NCBI GenBank assembly: GCA_900708905.1
Contig: CAADRB010000014.1
Coordinates: 1,010,146-1,074,145, forward strand
Direction: 5' to 3'
Source: Hymenolepis diminuta
Taxonomy: Eukaryota; Platyhelminthes; Cestoda; Cyclophyllidea; Hymenolepididae
Length of the DNA: 64,000 nt
Both the position numbers and the translations under genes were made by a program. Positions 62,155-64,000 of the stretch are shown piece by piece. Numbering within the stretch: position 1 is the stretch's first letter; the number at the start of each line of letters is the position of its first letter. A model generated the notes under the pieces. That model was not told the origin of the DNA. It worked only from the letters and a program-made list of their open reading frames with translations, and searched no databases.

Positions 62155-62315
62155 GTCATCCTAGAGCCATCAAGATGAGAAATTCACTTTCTATCACTCC
62201 TCCTATCGATCAAAATTAGCCATTGCGGTAAGCCATCTGCTTTGTTGAATGTTGATGGACGTTGATATTATGATCCCAAACCTGATAGACTTGCATATTG
62301 ATCGCAGCAAAACCG
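62155..62315 (-). mobile_element. SINE copy, decayed
   Basis: The minus strand has TTTGGGATCATAATATCAAC where the B box is expected and GTGAATTTCTCATCTTGATG as body, in the family's order. It lies 0.7 kb from the previous copy in the same orientation. Confidence 0.48.
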
Positions 62316-63551
62316 AATGTATTTATTTAGTCTATTTGATCAGTAATTGCTCGTATTACCATAATGATTTGGGCAAAAAGATATGCGAATTTTAGGATTA
62401 CAGCCGCTAAATAGAAAGAAAAGCAAAATATGATGATGCCTTTCTTGAAAAGTAAAGATATCTTCGGAGCTAGAGTCGATCTCCTCATTATTCTTTACAT
62501 CTTCAGGTTGGTAGAGTAGTTCAGTATTGTTGGATGATCATTTTCGTGGGATTTTCATCAACAGTGATTGGAATTCTTTTGCAGTTTCACAGTAAATATT
62601 TCACTATCCAGCTGTTGTTTGTTTGATGCCAAAAGAAAGCTAACACCTGAAGTTGCGGGTGTTTAAAGAAATGATATATTAGAACTTTCAGCTGATATAA
62701 ACTATGATTTAAATCTTTGAAACGAGCAGATTTTTTCAAAATTCATCAGATCTGCGTCAGCTGTGCTCACTCAAGATGATCAAATCATATTACAACCGAG
62801 TGTACCATTTCATCCACCCATAATGGGCATTGAGAATACATGACTTGTAGGGGTCAAAAGCAGTCAAATAAAGACCAGATAAAAACCAAATGAACACAAC
62901 AAATAGTCACAACTTAAGACAATTAAGGATAAATGGAAGTGATCACAAAAATAAAGTTAGAGTAGTAGATTTGCTTAAAAAAGAAATACCTAACAGTTAG
63001 TGAGATAGTCGAAATTAAACATAGCAAAAATATAAGTGATTATATGGTAACAGCCTGAGAGCATACGGTGTTTTTTCGACAAGCAAAATGCCCACTGATT
63101 ATTAGAAGGAGGACCAACAACTAAGTATCTGATTTTTGCCCCTATCTAGCTATTCTGTTGGTTAAACTCTCTGACTGTTACCACTCTTTACTTCAATAAC
63201 CGAACAGAAGAAAAACTAATCGTAGTTATCAAGTTTAATAACAGCGATCTTCGAAGCGAGAAGCGGGTAGGCGAAAGAGATATGAAGTGGTCTGACAAGT
63301 AGGCGGATACAATGACTTCCGAAGACAAGAGTGAATAGGGTTGAAGCAAGAGTTATAACAAAAAAATTTTGTAAAATTATTTGATTGAATTGGAACTACG
63401 AACCGGTCACCGCATACATCTCTGACAACCTTCATTGAAAAATTGCTGTTTTCTTGCTGAGATTCAATAACTAGTATCAATTGGTGAGTGTTTATTTCGA
63501 GCATATGAATGCACCATAATGTTTACAATCTGCATTTTGGGATGGGCTCTG
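62316..63551. other. No gene seen
   Basis: Short frames only, with one purine-rich stretch near 63.25-63.35 kb. Confidence 0.5.
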
Positions 63552-64000
63552 CTATAGCCAGCAAATGTCTATCATCACCTGACGATTAGAAATGATTGAC
63601 TGGGGATAAGCTCTCCACTATAGTATCCACAAGCGGTCCCGCTGTGCGTTTGTGCGTTTGCACATAGACATATAAACGGGTGTCTATCATCACGCCGGGA
63701 CTCCGACAACGAGACATGACTGGCGTCTGTTAGAAGAAATGATAATTATTTTCCCCCGTTCCCAATATTTCTTCTATGAACAAAAATGTATTTTCTTTCT
63801 TTATTTCCCCACCGATACACTTGACACTTGATAATTATTCGTATTTGTTTAAGCCGATACCGATTGAGTGTGAGTTTCGTTAGTACACTCGTGTTGACTA
63901 TAACGTGCCTTCTTATGTGCCGTGGGTTATTAGCTTCTGTGTTAAGTTGCTGCTATAACGTAACCAACTAGGAGTTCGGATAGTAATCTAGCAGAGCCAA
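63552..64000 (+). repeat. Repeat-rich right edge, candidate LTR end
   Basis: Two overlapping versions of the 27.4-kb repeat occur (63552-63610 and 63679-63745), with a TATAAA at 63671-63676 just before the second. The last stretch (about 63953-63990) is an inverted copy of sequence at 1589-1625. The element continues out of the window, so its class cannot be fixed; an LTR is the simplest guess. Confidence 0.4.

Noticed and set aside
1..64000. CRISPR arrays, operons, bacterial-type promoters or ribosome-binding sites
   Set aside because: The window is spliced eukaryotic DNA; no evenly spaced short repeats or prokaryotic gene layout was seen.

Overview
The window is AT-rich, intron-bearing animal DNA. 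The evidence favours a parasitic flatworm (Platyhelminthes: trematode, cestode or monogenean). Micro-introns of 38-72 bp sit beside introns of several kilobases in one gene. A Ty3/gypsy pol fossil has an integrase of the style common in flatworm elements. There are also a mariner element and a tRNA-derived SINE family. The phylum is an inference; the species cannot be told from this sequence.

Two protein-coding genes can be rebuilt by hand, both on the + strand and head to tail. Gene 1 (20538-26238, 4 exons, 564 codons) encodes a Ser/Pro/Gln-rich protein ending in a divergent PDZ-like fold; I do not recognise the family. Gene 2 (28226-47968, 16 exons, 576 codons) encodes a MATE-family multidrug and toxin extrusion transporter (SLC47 type). 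It aligns almost without gaps to human MATE1 as I remember it, and ends with an extra C-terminal membrane helix. All introns are GT-AG and all phases close. The two products are unrelated in function as far as the sequence shows.

The rest is repeat-dominated. 1-20.5 kb has no supportable gene; it holds three solo LTRs in the same orientation (about 5.2, 8.5 and 9.7 kb), a related direct-repeat pair, a SINE copy and a candidate LTR with a primer-binding-like site beside an assembly gap near 13 kb. The 7.7-kb intron 11 of the MATE gene carries a broken Ty3/gypsy element on the minus strand (34002-38460): zinc knuckle, protease, reverse transcriptase, RNase H and integrase are all recognisable, flanked by two LTRs of the same family as the solo LTRs. 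The later MATE introns hold several SINE copies. Downstream, a mariner element (50342-51696) has near-perfect 31-bp inverted repeats and a TA duplication, but its transposase is interrupted and partly hidden by 413 Ns. 51.7-64 kb has no supportable gene; it holds a gag-protease fossil near 56.7 kb, further SINE copies, and a repeat at the right edge whose relatives lie at 27.4 kb and, inverted, at 1.6 kb.

Three N gaps (12988-13118, 34239-34261, 50826-51238) all fall in or next to transposable elements. I found no convincing novel biological system; the most useful leads are the MATE protein's substituted acidic residues, the SINE family and the unplaced PDZ-like protein.
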